Part shown: positions 15,001 to 24,257 of the stretch, in pieces
Layout: every line of letters starts with the position of its first letter
Numbering within the stretch: the stretch's first letter is position 1
NCBI GenBank assembly: GCA_021399435.1
Contig: JAJTUP010000064.1
Coordinates: 124,001 to 188,000, forward strand
DNA: 64,000 nucleotides
Reading direction: 5' to 3'
Source of the DNA: Diaporthe sp. PMI_573
Taxonomy: Eukaryota > Ascomycota > Sordariomycetes > Diaporthales > Diaporthaceae
Made by a program: the position numbers and the translations under genes
Notes under the pieces: generated by a model
Told to the model about the DNA's origin: nothing
Databases searched by the model: none
Seen by the model: the letters and a program-made list of their open reading frames with translations, nothing else

Positions 15001-15498
15001 ATCAGCGGGCGCAACGTAGGCAGCGTGGTAGGCATTGAATCTGTCGTCGGTCCTTGCCTGAATGTGGTTCCTGTACGCGTCTGTCACCAACCCTCTTGGA
15101 CCGTGCTACATCTCCTCCGACACATCCAGAATCAACAGGTGGACAACATGGCGTACGAGTCACTCGGCTTCATGGAGATCATCGATAAGTGCACCGACTG
15201 GGACGATGATGGAGTAAATGGCTTTTCCACCGTTGTCCAACACCAGAGCATGCCTCAGACGGCTACTCTGGAAATCGGGGGAAACACGTACCATGTTGGT
15301 TCGATAGCCTCGCAAGAGGACACCGCGGACTTCAGTGTCGTCACTACGCCTCAAGATGCGAACAGTACCGAGATCTGCTTGCTCTACGCTCGAGACGGAG
15401 ACATAGACGCGGGCTTTGCGCAGGAGATATTTGACTCGCTTTGTCACACTATTACAGCGTTCTCAGAGAACCTGAACAATTTTGTTGGAGTTTCTTGA
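1..15498 (+). CDS. Large multimodular non-ribosomal peptide synthetase, 5'-partial, one frameshift
   Basis: Assembles a peptide on carrier domains; about 5,130 residues are visible and the start lies left of the window. Domain order by motif: C (HHALYDG at 118-138), A1 (TSGTTGRPKG near 1498), T1 (LGGDS near 2752), E1 (HHLVVDVVSW at 3298-3327), C2 (SHAIADG near 4730), A2 (TSGTTGLPKG near 6118), T2 (LGGDS near 7397), C3 (HHALYDA near 8010), A3 (YTSGSSGKPKG near 9403), T3 (split by an intron at 10690/10795), E2 (HHLIVDIVSW near 11357), C4 (NHAVTDG near 12807), T4 (LGGDS near 13948) and C5 (SHAQYDG near 14638). There are three A domains, and C2 and C4 follow E domains, so they should be D-residue acceptors. 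The end has C-T-C with no A domain and no thioesterase or reductase; release by the last C domain is inferred. The reading frame slips inside E1 near 3410. Product unknown. NRPS identity is certain; functionality is not. Confidence 0.96.
3410..3417 (+). other. Frame slip in a (CT)4 tract within E1
   Basis: Frame 1 carries E1 up to a TGA at 3424-3426, while homology of the same E domain continues without loss in frame 2 from about 3410 onward. Comparison with E2 of the same protein shows no missing residues, and the overlap (3350-3426) leaves no room for a normal fungal intron. A change of one CT unit in this tract would explain it. It could be a sequencing or assembly error, or a true mutation splitting the synthetase. 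Confidence 0.85.
10691..10794 (+). other. Intron inside carrier domain T3
   Basis: Donor GTGAGT at 10691 and acceptor TAG ending at 10794, 104 bp, phase 0. Splicing joins the Leu codon at 10688-10690 to Gly-Gly-Asp-Ser at 10795, rebuilding the LGGDS phosphopantetheine site. Without it the frame ends at 10780. It is the only intron found in the 15.5 kb. Confidence 0.93.
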
Positions 15499-16071
15499 GA
15501 TGGATCTTGTGAGACAGTGGATTTTGTCTGACTTTTATTTTCTCTACCAATATATATCATTTGCGAATCTTACTGTTCGTGTAACTAAGAGTTCAATACT
15601 TGCCAATAAGCCCGCCGTAATCGCTTGGTGCAGAGATGTATTATCAATACTACTACCCCTAATATCAGCTTCTGCCTTATACTTAAAACGCAGGTTTACA
15701 GACCGAAATAGAAGACTGCGACGCATTTGAAACATGCTCGCCAATGAAATGCTGTGAGACTGCTGGATTGATCACATTCCAACACTTGTAAACAGGCAAC
15801 GAACATCCGTGGCACAGCCAGCCCCAGCGCTGCCTTCAATTCAAGTAAGTCAAGTTCGGGGGTGTAACTTGATTACTTGAAATAAAATCGTCCGTGAACT
15901 TACTTAACTTGATTTGAATTGATATACTTGAATTGAAAGCGCTGACCTGAGGCCAGGATGAAGCTATTGGTACTCTCACGCCTCCACTCCATCCCAACCC
16001 ATCAGGTCTCCACCAAAACTGACGACCTCGCCCACAGTGATCGCTTGATGGCCTAGCCAATTCCGTAGGCA
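15499..16071. other. Intergenic: NRPS 3' flank and outer end of a hAT relic
   Basis: No gene seen. From about 15835 to 15945 there are repeated short motifs of the CTTGAATT/TCAAGTT kind in both orientations, typical of hAT subterminal repeats, so the transposon relic to the right probably ends here. Exact terminal repeats were not identified. Confidence 0.4.
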
Positions 16072-18340
16072 CTATATTTCCTCTATTATCTCGGGGCTTA
16101 AGCTGTGCCTTTGCGAGCTTACTGTCAACTTTGTGACACTAAACGTCCGCTCAGGATCGACAGACATAGCAGGAATTGCCAGGATGTCGAGGGCAAACTT
16201 GCTCAGACGTGGATATTCTTCTTGGTGATCCTTCCACCATAGAATGGGGTTCAAGTTCTCTCGCCGGACTGGCCCTTGCCTCATATAAACTCCAAGCTCA
16301 TCTTCTTCCTCCATCATGTATCGATCGTAGCTCTGCATCCACTGGTCGAATTGACTGGGCTCATCTTGCTGCATCGCTTTTCCTATCACGGTTCTCGCTG
16401 TCTCGAACTGCTCCTTACGTGGATACTGTTGTTCAAAGAATTCCCGGACACTGTTCTTAGCGTCCCGTAGCCACACTAGTTGCTCGTGGCTGGTCCAGTT
16501 CGCCTCAAGCCAAGACACGTTCCAGCGCGGGTGAAGAATAACGGCAGCCGGGTAAAGTGGCGATTGGCCAAGTAGACTGTAATACTCATCAAGCTTTGAC
16601 CAACAGTTATTGATAGAGATTTGTATGCATCGTCGGTGGTCATCATCAAGATTCTCAGTTTGCAAGAATGCACCAGTATATTCGTCTCGAGTGTGCTCTG
16701 GCAAGTGTTTCTCGCGTCCGCGACCCTGGTCAACTCGTGGAGTACTACATCCTGAGAAACTATTAGCAAAATAGGGATGAGACGAGCGAATATGAACTAG
16801 AAAGCCGTACTCGTGGTTTCCGAGGCTCTGGTATTCCGTAGCTCATCAGCAGTACCATCAGGTGGCGAGAATATCAGTTTTTGCTCCTCGAAGAAGTTGA
16901 GCAAATATTCCATTCCGACCATCACTTCCCACAAGGCGCCGTAACGGCCTTCTTTGGCCCAACCCTGGCACCTCATGGTGATCTCGTAGAGTGGTTTTAG
17001 TAGACTCTGTATCTCCACCAAGAGAAGCCAGTCCTGCGGTGAAAGATGATCTTGGAAAGGCACCCGTTGTCGGGGCTCTGCTGCCTTCGTGTCGAGATAT
17101 GTGATGAAATGGTCAATCTGCTCTCGTTTGCGAATGGCACGCTGGATCATCAGAAACGTCGAATTCCATCTGGTTTCATTGTTCTGCATCAGTTCGAGAT
17201 CGATGGCAGCTCGGTCCTCCTCAAAGAGTTGATAATCGTCTTCATCGTGCTGGCTGCACGCCAGTGATTTCATCAACTCTCGCCGTTGCGGAGAAGCCCT
17301 GACGAACCGGACGATGTTATGCAGCTTTCCCACTGCTCCCCGTTTCCGCCAAAGTCGAAGCTCACGCTCTTCAACTTGGAAAGCCGCCTCGGTAAAAGCT
17401 TCTCGCTCAAATGAGTCAGGGTCTTTCCCCCAGAGGAACGCTCAAGCTGCAAGGTTAACAATATACCCAAAGCACCGTGTTCAATGGTTTCTAATATCCT
17501 CGTCGGCCATCGCAGGAGAAAGTTGACGATAGAGGCTCGCCAAGCATGTGTCATTAGACGAGACATTGTCGCAGACACCCGCGCCAATCCAATCTCGTAT
17601 CCCGTACTCGCCGAAGATGTCATATATTGTCGTTGCTTGGTTATCTCCGAAATAAGCTCCCCACACACGGCACAGGGCAAGAAGTCGTGATTGGACTTGA
17701 TAGGAGGCATCAAGATAGTGAGTATGGAGGCCAAGGAAAGCATACTGGTTTAGAGAAGTCTACATGTCAAAGCTAAAGCTAATCCTTGTGACTGCCTTCT
17801 CTAATTGACTCGATATTGCTCCCTTCTTTACCTTAAATAATTTCCGCATAGTATCACGCACCGACTGCCGGCTCTACGGCACCTCTTTTGCTAATGACGC
17901 ATTATGTAAGTCGAGCATTTGTTGCAAGTACGGATTTAATGGTGCCGTGAAAGGAAGATTGGCAATAACGATTTAGCCAACCATTAGCTCCTTCGCTTTA
18001 TTAACATTGGATCTCGCAGTAGGAAGCTCCAGGCAGCGCCGTTTCGAAGGGGGGTGAATGTCAGCGCGAGACGAATCTTTGTCTGCATTGCCGTCCGCCT
18101 CAGTGATCATATGGGACCTATATCTAGTAAGACGCCGAAAGGAATAAATGCCGGGCTCATACAGATGCCATATACCTTTGGAGATGCTCAATTGGCGACG
18201 TGGTGTTTGTCGCGACGAACAACGAGCTCTTCCCGCGTTCATCACATTTCGAGCAAAGCCAGTAGGTCTGCAACGTCCGCAAATCAGGGCTGACTTCCGT
18301 GAGGAAGAATCCATGGGCTTGAATCCAAACTTACACATAA
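16072..18340 (-). pseudogene. Decayed BED-hAT transposase
   Basis: Read on the minus strand this is one transposase in pieces. A BED zinc-finger segment lies at about 18340-18165 (two CxxC/H-type pairs around WLCSKCDERGK). The linker and start of the catalytic region lie at about 17975-17763, followed by a segment with DNVSSNDTCLASLYRQL near 17550. An RNase-H-like part with RWNSTFLMI sits near 17160, and the C-terminal dimerisation domain (LAIPAMSVDPERTFS) at 16210-16120. The segments lie in different frames and are interrupted by stops at 17874-17876 and 17760-17762, where family members have Trp. It cannot make a full protein. Termini and target duplication were not found. Family call firm; element borders uncertain. 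Confidence 0.88.
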
Positions 18341-18367
18341 TCCCAACAATTGAAAAACCACTAGCAG

Positions 18368-18679
18368 ATGTATTCGGGCAATCCGGCTGACTTATCCTGG
18401 TGGACTAACATCCAGATTCAGCAGCACGACACGGGGAGGCAGAATGAGCCCAGATCTCAGTTTACGTCTAAGGGTTCAGAGCCTTGGAAGACTGTAGCTA
18501 GTGCTCAGGTATGCCAGGCATTTACACCCTGGGTGACAAGAGTCGGGGTTGATTGCTTCGACAAAGAGGAGTATGCAAGTATCATCGAAGATGCTCTTCT
18601 TCAAGCACTAGAGGATTCTGGAGGTATCAAATATGTGCTTTCTGATGGCACTATTTCTGATGACAAGTTATGGGACTGA
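18368..18679 (+). CDS. Hypothetical 103-residue protein or gene fragment
   Basis: Open frame just outside the BED end of the hAT relic. The product is acidic at the C-terminus (ALEDSGG, SDDKLWD) and tryptophan-containing, with no motif I recognise and no signal peptide. It may be the 3' end of a gene cut by the transposon, since the frame begins close to the relic. It may also be chance. Confidence 0.3.
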   Translation: MYSGNPADLSWWTNIQIQQHDTGRQNEPRSQFTSKGSEPWKTVASAQVCQAFTPWVTRVGVDCFDKEEYASIIEDALLQALEDSGGIKYVLSDGTISDDKLWD

Positions 18680-19550
18680 AGAAGGACTAGGGAATCGGAG
18701 CAGAAAGTCGAATAACAGATGGAATTATGATGTGATGTGATTACTACAGAGGAAGATTAATGCACCCGTGCCTCTGCAGCATCTGGCGGTCGAAGTCGTG
18801 GAGACCCTTAGCCACTCGGCAGTCCTGGAACACGTATCGACTGGCACCATTCCGCCATAAAAATCGTTTCAGTAATATGGTGGATCTTCACAGGTCAATT
18901 TCCCTTCTCAACAACACTCCACACATAACATAGCCTTGGAGAGTTGGGTCCCCGAAAAATTGAAAATAATGGCAAGGAGGTACCCGTGGGTCTTCCCTTC
19001 GGTTGCGCCATACGCCTTCCGGCTCGGGCCGAAATCTATTACTTGAAGCATCAACTACGAGAAAAACGCTACAGATTGGCATACGAAACATCACGATAGA
19101 CTCAAGAATTCGCATTATACGTATAAGTGAGAAGTATTGAGTTTGTGTGGTGTTGCGGTAATTTGTGTGGTCGGAAGGTAGGTGAGGCGGAAGGTGGGTG
19201 ACGTACGGTATGGTGGTGATGAGGGAATCTCGTGATGTTCGTGCCTACTGCTTCCCTCATTGACCTGTGGCTGAGTGTTGATGTTGACTATGATAGAGTC
19301 ATCCCCATTGCCCGCCACAAAGTACTATCAATGGCTCATTCCTTCGGGTGGGACTGTAGAGTTTCAAGATTCCGGGCGAAATTCCGTTTTTGGCTTGCAG
19401 AAACGGATGTTTGCTGAATTTTGTCTTCTTTTCGGAAGTTGTATAGAGATATAATTACGAGCATGAACAGCTTCCTCGTTTACTGGACAACGAGCTTCAC
19501 TCAGGTTTCCGCTGCGAGGCCGTGGAACCTATTTCATCGAAACCAATTAC
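18680..19550. other. Intergenic, nothing recognised
   Basis: Only short frames on both strands. No transposase, RNA gene or clear repeat seen. Confidence 0.4.
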
Positions 19551-20205
19551 CTAGAGAACAACACCCCAGTAGCCGTTTCCAATTTCTTTATGTGCGTTCA
19601 ATCGCGACTTGAGGCACTTGAGTCGGCGGTCCACTTCGTCTGGGGTGGCAGCGGTCTCACGCACGCAGACGTGGTTGTTAGGTTCTTGTGCGGCGTGAAC
19701 TTTGCCAATAATGCCTCCTCTCCCATTGACGGGCTCATACGGCGTCCCTTGCTTGATGTATAGCGGCAGTTGCGCGCTCGCGTCCTCCGGCGGTAGTTCG
19801 GGTGCAAGCAGGGGATAGGGGCTGATGAGACCTTCGCATTGCAAATGAAACCAACCAGGTTGCTGTATCTGCGCCTCCCAGTCTTCCACGTCTTCGTGAA
19901 GCAAATCACACTCCGGCACATCGGCCATCGGGTCCAGATCGAATGACACCAGCAATTTGTGAGGATAGCCAGATTTGAAGAGTACCTGGAGCTGTGAGAC
20001 GTGGTGGCCTAGACCGGTATCCGCGAGGGAGGTAATCTCTGGCTTCCTCGAGCGACGGCTTGATCAGATCCCCTAGAAATTGCAGGTCGACGCCTTCTGT
20101 TCGACCTGTATATTCCAGTCGTGAAGACCGGGCCAGGGGCTCACTGCCAGAGCTGCGGCCAGGGTCAGACGGCGCTAGATAGCTGAACCTGTCAAATAAA
20201 GCCAT
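19551..20205 (-). pseudogene. Unrecognised protein gene with an internal frame change
   Basis: Minus strand. The N-terminal part starts with ATG at 20205 (MALFDRFSYLAPSDPGRSSG) and reads for about 50 residues. Near 20040-20060 the plausible frame changes to one reading ITSLADTGLGHHVSQ and then LLVSFDLDPMADVPE, which runs to a stop at 19551. Total about 215 residues, acidic in the middle, no membrane segment and no domain I can name. No good intron fits the change, so an indel is likelier. The continuous sense of both halves suggests one gene rather than two. Function unknown. Confidence 0.4.
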
Positions 20206-20457
20206 TGGCTGGCTCCCTCCCCTATTCCCATACGTATACCCCGCAGTGCCTAGCGAATCGGAAGGCTAGAAAGACACGCTTCAAGAAAACCCCGTAAGGG
20301 CCCACTTTCCCGTCCCATATCAAAGGACTCCCGGCCCAGGCTTCAGATATAAGTTCTTGATGCTTTGCTTATGCTTAGCTCCTCTGGTCAGGCTCGTTCC
20401 GAAAGGTTTTCGAGGGACCGCCAGGGCCCGATCTCCTGTACTTCTATCGTAACAAAA

Positions 20458-21257
20458 ATGGATCCATTCAATCTATCGGAACCTCAAGTTCGAGATTATT
20501 ATGCCGATCTTGGGTTGCCACAACAAGCAAGCTCTCGAGAAATCAAAGCCGCCTTCCGTAGGTTGGCAAAAAAGCATCACCCTGACAAAAAGGCGCCGGG
20601 CAAGTCTATCGATGCTCAAGACTTCTGCAAGGCTAGTCTTCAGACGTCTATCTTGAGCGAGGATCTTGGGCTCATCACCATGACCAACCAAAAGCCTGAC
20701 TAACCTATCGTCTTCCTGGCTCAGATTCGCGAAGCGTACGAATGTCTGATAGATGACGCAAAGCGTTCGGAATACGATGCACGTTACTTCAACCTACAAG
20801 ACCAATGGACTAGATATCGGGAACGGCAAGAAAGTCGACACAGGGATGAAGAGCAGAGACGAGCCGAGGAGGAGCAGCGCGCTGCCAGAAAAAGAGCCGA
20901 ACAAGAGAGGGAGGCAGCAGAAGCTGAGATGACACGGGAATGGAAGAAGAGAAACGAGCCGCCAGAGAGAAAGCAGAGCGCGAGAGCGCGAGGGAGGAGA
21001 GAGCCAGGCAAGCTGAAGAGCGTTCTCGTGAGGCTGGACGAAAAGCACGGGAACAACAAGAGCAGGCGGCAAAAGAGAGGCTACAGAGAGAAAAGGAAAG
21101 GGAAGCGGAAAAGAGGTCTGAAGAAGCGGCGAAGAGAATCAGGGTCGAACAGGAACGAATACGGTGGAAGAGGTTCCTGGATGAGGTTATGGAATTCGGG
21201 CCATATGACATCGACGGGATGAAGAGATCTGGCCGTCCACAATTTAAGAAACCATGA
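20458..21257 (+). CDS. J-domain (DnaJ/Hsp40-type) protein with charged coiled-coil tail
   Basis: Co-chaperone expected to stimulate an Hsp70. Exon 1 (20458-20631) gives the N-terminal half of the J domain (YYADLGLPQQAS, then KKHHPDKK with the essential HPD). Exon 2 from 20725 completes it with IREAYECLIDDAKRSEYD. The intron 20632-20724 has a GC donor and AG acceptor and joins the exons in phase 0; no GT donor fits. After the J domain comes a long Glu/Arg/Lys helix. Near 20930-20945 the helix-like pattern moves from frame 1 to frame 3 and ends at 21257; frame 1 gives an Arg/Gly-rich reading instead. I take frame 3 as original and the change as an indel. Start 20458 is preferred over 20365 because the J domain begins shortly after it. 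Confidence 0.72.
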
Positions 21258-21326
21258 ATGGGCCATCCAGCAGAATGCGAGAGAAAGGATGAAGTCGAAA
21301 AGGGCAAAATTATCGAGACAATAGTA

Positions 21327-22142
21327 TTATGGCTTTCTCCACATCAGGCGATAGATCGATCTCATAAGAGACTCATTTGTGCGGTGCTGTTTATGGTACA
21401 TTTCCTCTTGCTCTCGCGTGATGAAGACATTTTTTGTGTCATCATTCCTCTCCCATTCCTCTCCCCACCTATGGCACACGACAGGCTGAGGTGCAGGCAA
21501 ATCAATTATGGCGGGCTGCTTGGCACTCGACTGCGACTCATTGACAAGAAACTTGTCTGCCTGGGATATTCCCTTCCCGCCAGATACCTCGTCAGGCTGC
21601 CACTCAAACGCGGGGACAACCATTGATGGTGTTGGCTGGTATCCTGAAGAGGGCGATGAATTGGTTGAGTTCACCGAACCATTCTTGGTTTCTGAGCAAG
21701 CGTCGAGTTTTACATCTTTTCGCCGTTTTGCCTTGATCTGAGCCGCAAGATCCTTTTTCTCGAGAACCCTTTGAAGTTCTCTAATAAGTAATTCGGTTCG
21801 ATAACGGAGATGATAATGTGCTTTCTTCTGGAATTCCCGGAGACATTCAATCGAATCCTTTAATTCCCAACGATGTGGAAGAGGCGTTTTGTTTGTGAGC
21901 CCAACTGAGTGATCAATGACCCGTACACATATTTCCTTCTGCTCCTTCGGTATTGCAAGCGTGCGGAGAGTGTCGTAAAGGTCAAAATCAAAGCCCCGTG
22001 GTAGGCATAGCAAACTATGCAAAAAGTCCCTTTCGTACCTGATTGTTAGAGATGCGCACTGATGATAGTTCGGTTCGGAAAGCTTGGGTTTGTGATAGGA
22101 ATGGGAGCATACATGGCAAGGAGTTTCACTACTTCGGTGCAA
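21327..22142 (-). CDS. Hypothetical protein, about 250-270 residues
   Basis: Minus-strand frame, convergent with the J-domain gene. The convincing part begins near 22038 (YERDFLHSLLCLPRGFDFD) and includes a Lys/Arg-rich helix (LEKKDLAAQIKAKRRKDVK), a Ser/Asn-rich linker and a tail rich in charged residues. No domain recognised; probably cytosolic or nuclear. The first about 35 residues of the open frame look non-coding: a candidate intron (donor GTATGC at 22112, branch-like CTAAC, acceptor at 22039) would replace them with an upstream exon, but I found no ATG for that exon. The 5' end is therefore uncertain. Confidence 0.5.
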   Translation of the reverse strand: MHRSSETPCHVCSHSYHKPKLSEPNYHQCASLTIRYERDFLHSLLCLPRGFDFDLYDTLRTLAIPKEQKEICVRVIDHSVGLTNKTPLPHRWELKDSIECLREFQKKAHYHLRYRTELLIRELQRVLEKKDLAAQIKAKRRKDVKLDACSETKNGSVNSTNSSPSSGYQPTPSMVVPAFEWQPDEVSGGKGISQADKFLVNESQSSAKQPAIIDLPAPQPVVCHRWGEEWERNDDTKNVFITREQEEMYHKQHRTNESLMRSIYRLMWRKP

Positions 22143-22312
22143 TTGGATGGCAAGAGAAAATCCAGGAAGTGATGCTAGGGCCGAAGCTGCCCCCGCAGAA
22201 GCTTGTTATAAATAATGAGGGGGGTAGGGAAAGGGTTGGTAGGGCTAGATAGCAGACTTCTCTCCCTCCTTATCGGACCGCGAACGCACCATGACGTGTC
22301 CATTCTAGCTTC

Positions 22313-22612
22313 CTAACCCCCCCGGCCCCCCCAACCCCCCCCCCTCTGTGTCAAGTCTTTCAGGTACGCTTCGTAGCGATCATCCAACATTGTCAATGTG
22401 GAGTCTTCCTCCGGTAACTGCATGGCATCGACGAACACGACCCCAGAAACGAAGGGGCGGTAAACGATAGATAGGTTAGATGCGAAAAGCTCTTTCAGCA
22501 CCCATGCTCCGACGCCATGTGCGACGAAGACGAGACTGGGATTTCCCGTATTTTGGTGGACCGTGTGATCGAGCGAATCGTCGCGGAGTCGGGAATCGAA
22601 TTCTTTATGCAT
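22313..22612 (-). pseudogene. Alpha/beta-hydrolase-like fragment
   Basis: The segment FVAHGVGAWVLKELFAS followed by VSGVVFVDAMQLPEED resembles the nucleophile-elbow region of the lipase-like domain found at the N-terminus of many fungal NACHT and ankyrin proteins (usually AHSLGG). The nucleophile Ser is Gly here. The frame ends in a Gly-rich stretch from a C-homopolymer region (22318-22345). No complete domain is present. It looks like a gene remnant beside transposons. Confidence 0.4.
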
Positions 22613-22779
22613 CTTAACATCAAGATATCCTGCTAGCTGCTCCCGCTAAATGGGTCGTCCTGAAAGACCAGACTACCAAGTCGCTCCCTTGCGAATGCTG
22701 TATGTATACTGTTCTATGCTGCCAGCTTATTACTATCAGCCGTGGTGGAGGTCCAAACCTTGCCATAGAACTGCGCGAT

Positions 22780-22801
22780 CCAGACTTGTCAACAAATAAA
22801 T
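22780..22801 (+). repeat. Left terminal inverted repeat of the deleted hAT element
   Basis: 22 bp, exact inverse complement of 24236-24257. Confidence 0.9.
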
Positions 22802-23068
22802 GAGTTCAAATAAATTCAAATAAATCCAAATCAAATCAAATCAAATTAAGCTAAAACGAATTCAAATCAAATCAAATCGCAGGGGCCGGATTTATTTGGA
22901 TATCTGAATTCATTTAGATAATATGCTAGCCAATCACCGCGTGTAACCCGGGACAAGTTGACCCACTCTCGGCCAACACGCGTCGCGCCCATCGCGTGTG
23001 GAATTGCCTGAATTAGCCTCCGCTCGCGGCCCCGCTCCGGTCAGAATTGTATCCATCCTCTCGCTACA

Positions 23069-24077
23069 ATGGTTCATTCTAAGAGTACCGATATCTCAGC
23101 AGCGCTGATTTCAACACCTCCTTCTATCGCCAACAGCGATCCCTATACGGCGGCCGGCTTCAATCGATCCGATGACAATAGAGAAGCGACAGAGGACACT
23201 TCTTCCTCGGCTGGTCACTCGGCGTACGAAGGCATCAATTGGAATCGCCTTCCAGGATATTTAGCCAGTAAGCAACGAAGAAGACAGCGGACGGGATGGG
23301 TTTGGGAGCATGGATACGATATCGAGAAAGATAGCTCCGGTCACCGTTTCTGGCTCTGCAAAGAGTGTCACCGGGCAAAGGCTGCCATCACCCACATGTA
23401 CGATACTGCGTCTACGAGCCAAGCCAACGGTCACATGGAAGATGTCCACAGCATCAACAGAGGCGGGCAAATGTCACCTCGCAGGAAGAAGCAGCGTACT
23501 CTCTTTGACATGGTCGACCTGGACGCTCGCCAAGGGAAGGATCAAGCCGTGATGAACGCCTTCATAGCCTCCTTCGACCCTCTGCGCTTTCAGCGGCTGC
23601 TTATTCGTTGGGTGGCCTGCGACAACGTCCCTTTTAACAAGTTGGAGAGCCCTCACTTCCGAGAGCTTATGGAATACGCGAACAGCGCCATTATCGAGTC
23701 TGGAAGTCGATGAGTACGCCGAGTGGTTGTCCACTTCTGACCCTGGCGATTGCCTGGTGGATAATCCGATCCAGTATTGGCTTCTTCGACGACGACAGTA
23801 TCCGCGCTTGTCACGAATGGCAACTGACCTGTTTTCAATTCCCGCGATGTCTTCTGAGCCAGAACGGATATTCAGCCTTGCAGGGCAGATGGTCACGCCT
23901 CTCAGAAGACGGCTGCAAGCAGATATCGTTGGAGCAGCGCAGGGTGGTCATCAATTCAACTCAATCACCCCTCCGGTGGACAAAAAATCACTATGTGCAC
24001 CGTGCGAGCGTGCGCGTGCCATAAAACAGACCGTGCCACCCCTGTTTCAACTCAATCGACGCCCCAGATTGAATTGA
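23069..24077 (+). pseudogene. hAT transposase, catalytic core deleted
   Basis: Starts with ATG at 23069. The N-terminal 214 residues include a Ser/Thr-rich leader and a BED-type finger (TGWVWEHGYDIEKD, WLCKECHRAKA, then GHMEDVH). The helical segment FQRLLIRWVACDNVPF normally precedes the catalytic domain. Coding stops at 23713. In another frame from about 23705 the C-terminal end resumes with DNPIQYWLLRR, YPRLSRMATDLFSIPAMSSEPERIFS and LRRRLQADIVGAAQ, the hAT dimerisation region. Nearly all the RNase-H-like domain is absent, and the join is out of frame. The N-terminal product alone could still be made and might bind element ends; that is only inference. Confidence 0.85.
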
Positions 24078-24235
24078 TGACCACCCTGGAGCAGCGCGAT
24101 GCATCTCATCCTGGGAAAAAAGCGGGGCTATTCAGATATCCAAATAAATCCAAATGTGCCCAAATCAACTCAAATCAAATTCAGATCGAGTCTTTCTGAA
24201 TCCAAATCAAATCCAACAAGCTAAATTCGATTTGA

Positions 24236-24257
24236 ATTTATTTGTTGACAAGTCTGG
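24236..24257 (-). repeat. Right terminal inverted repeat of the deleted hAT element
   Basis: 22 bp, exact inverse complement of 22780-22801. It lies directly against the broken hAT coding sequence on its right. Confidence 0.9.

Larger units (their letters stand above)
22780..24257 (+). mobile_element. Internally deleted hAT element (1,478 bp)
   Basis: Bounded by a perfect 22-bp inverted repeat (22780-22801 and 24236-24257) starting CCAGACTTGTCAAC. Inside both ends are AT-rich subterminal repeats of the CAAAT(C/A)AAAT type. The interior holds the N-terminal BED part and the C-terminal dimerisation part of a hAT transposase with the catalytic middle missing, so it is a non-autonomous derivative. 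The 8-bp flanks (22772-22779 and 24258-24265) do not match. Confidence 0.88.

Noticed and set aside
16176..17690. Plus-strand open frames over the hAT relic
   Set aside because: They are antisense to recognisable transposase domains.
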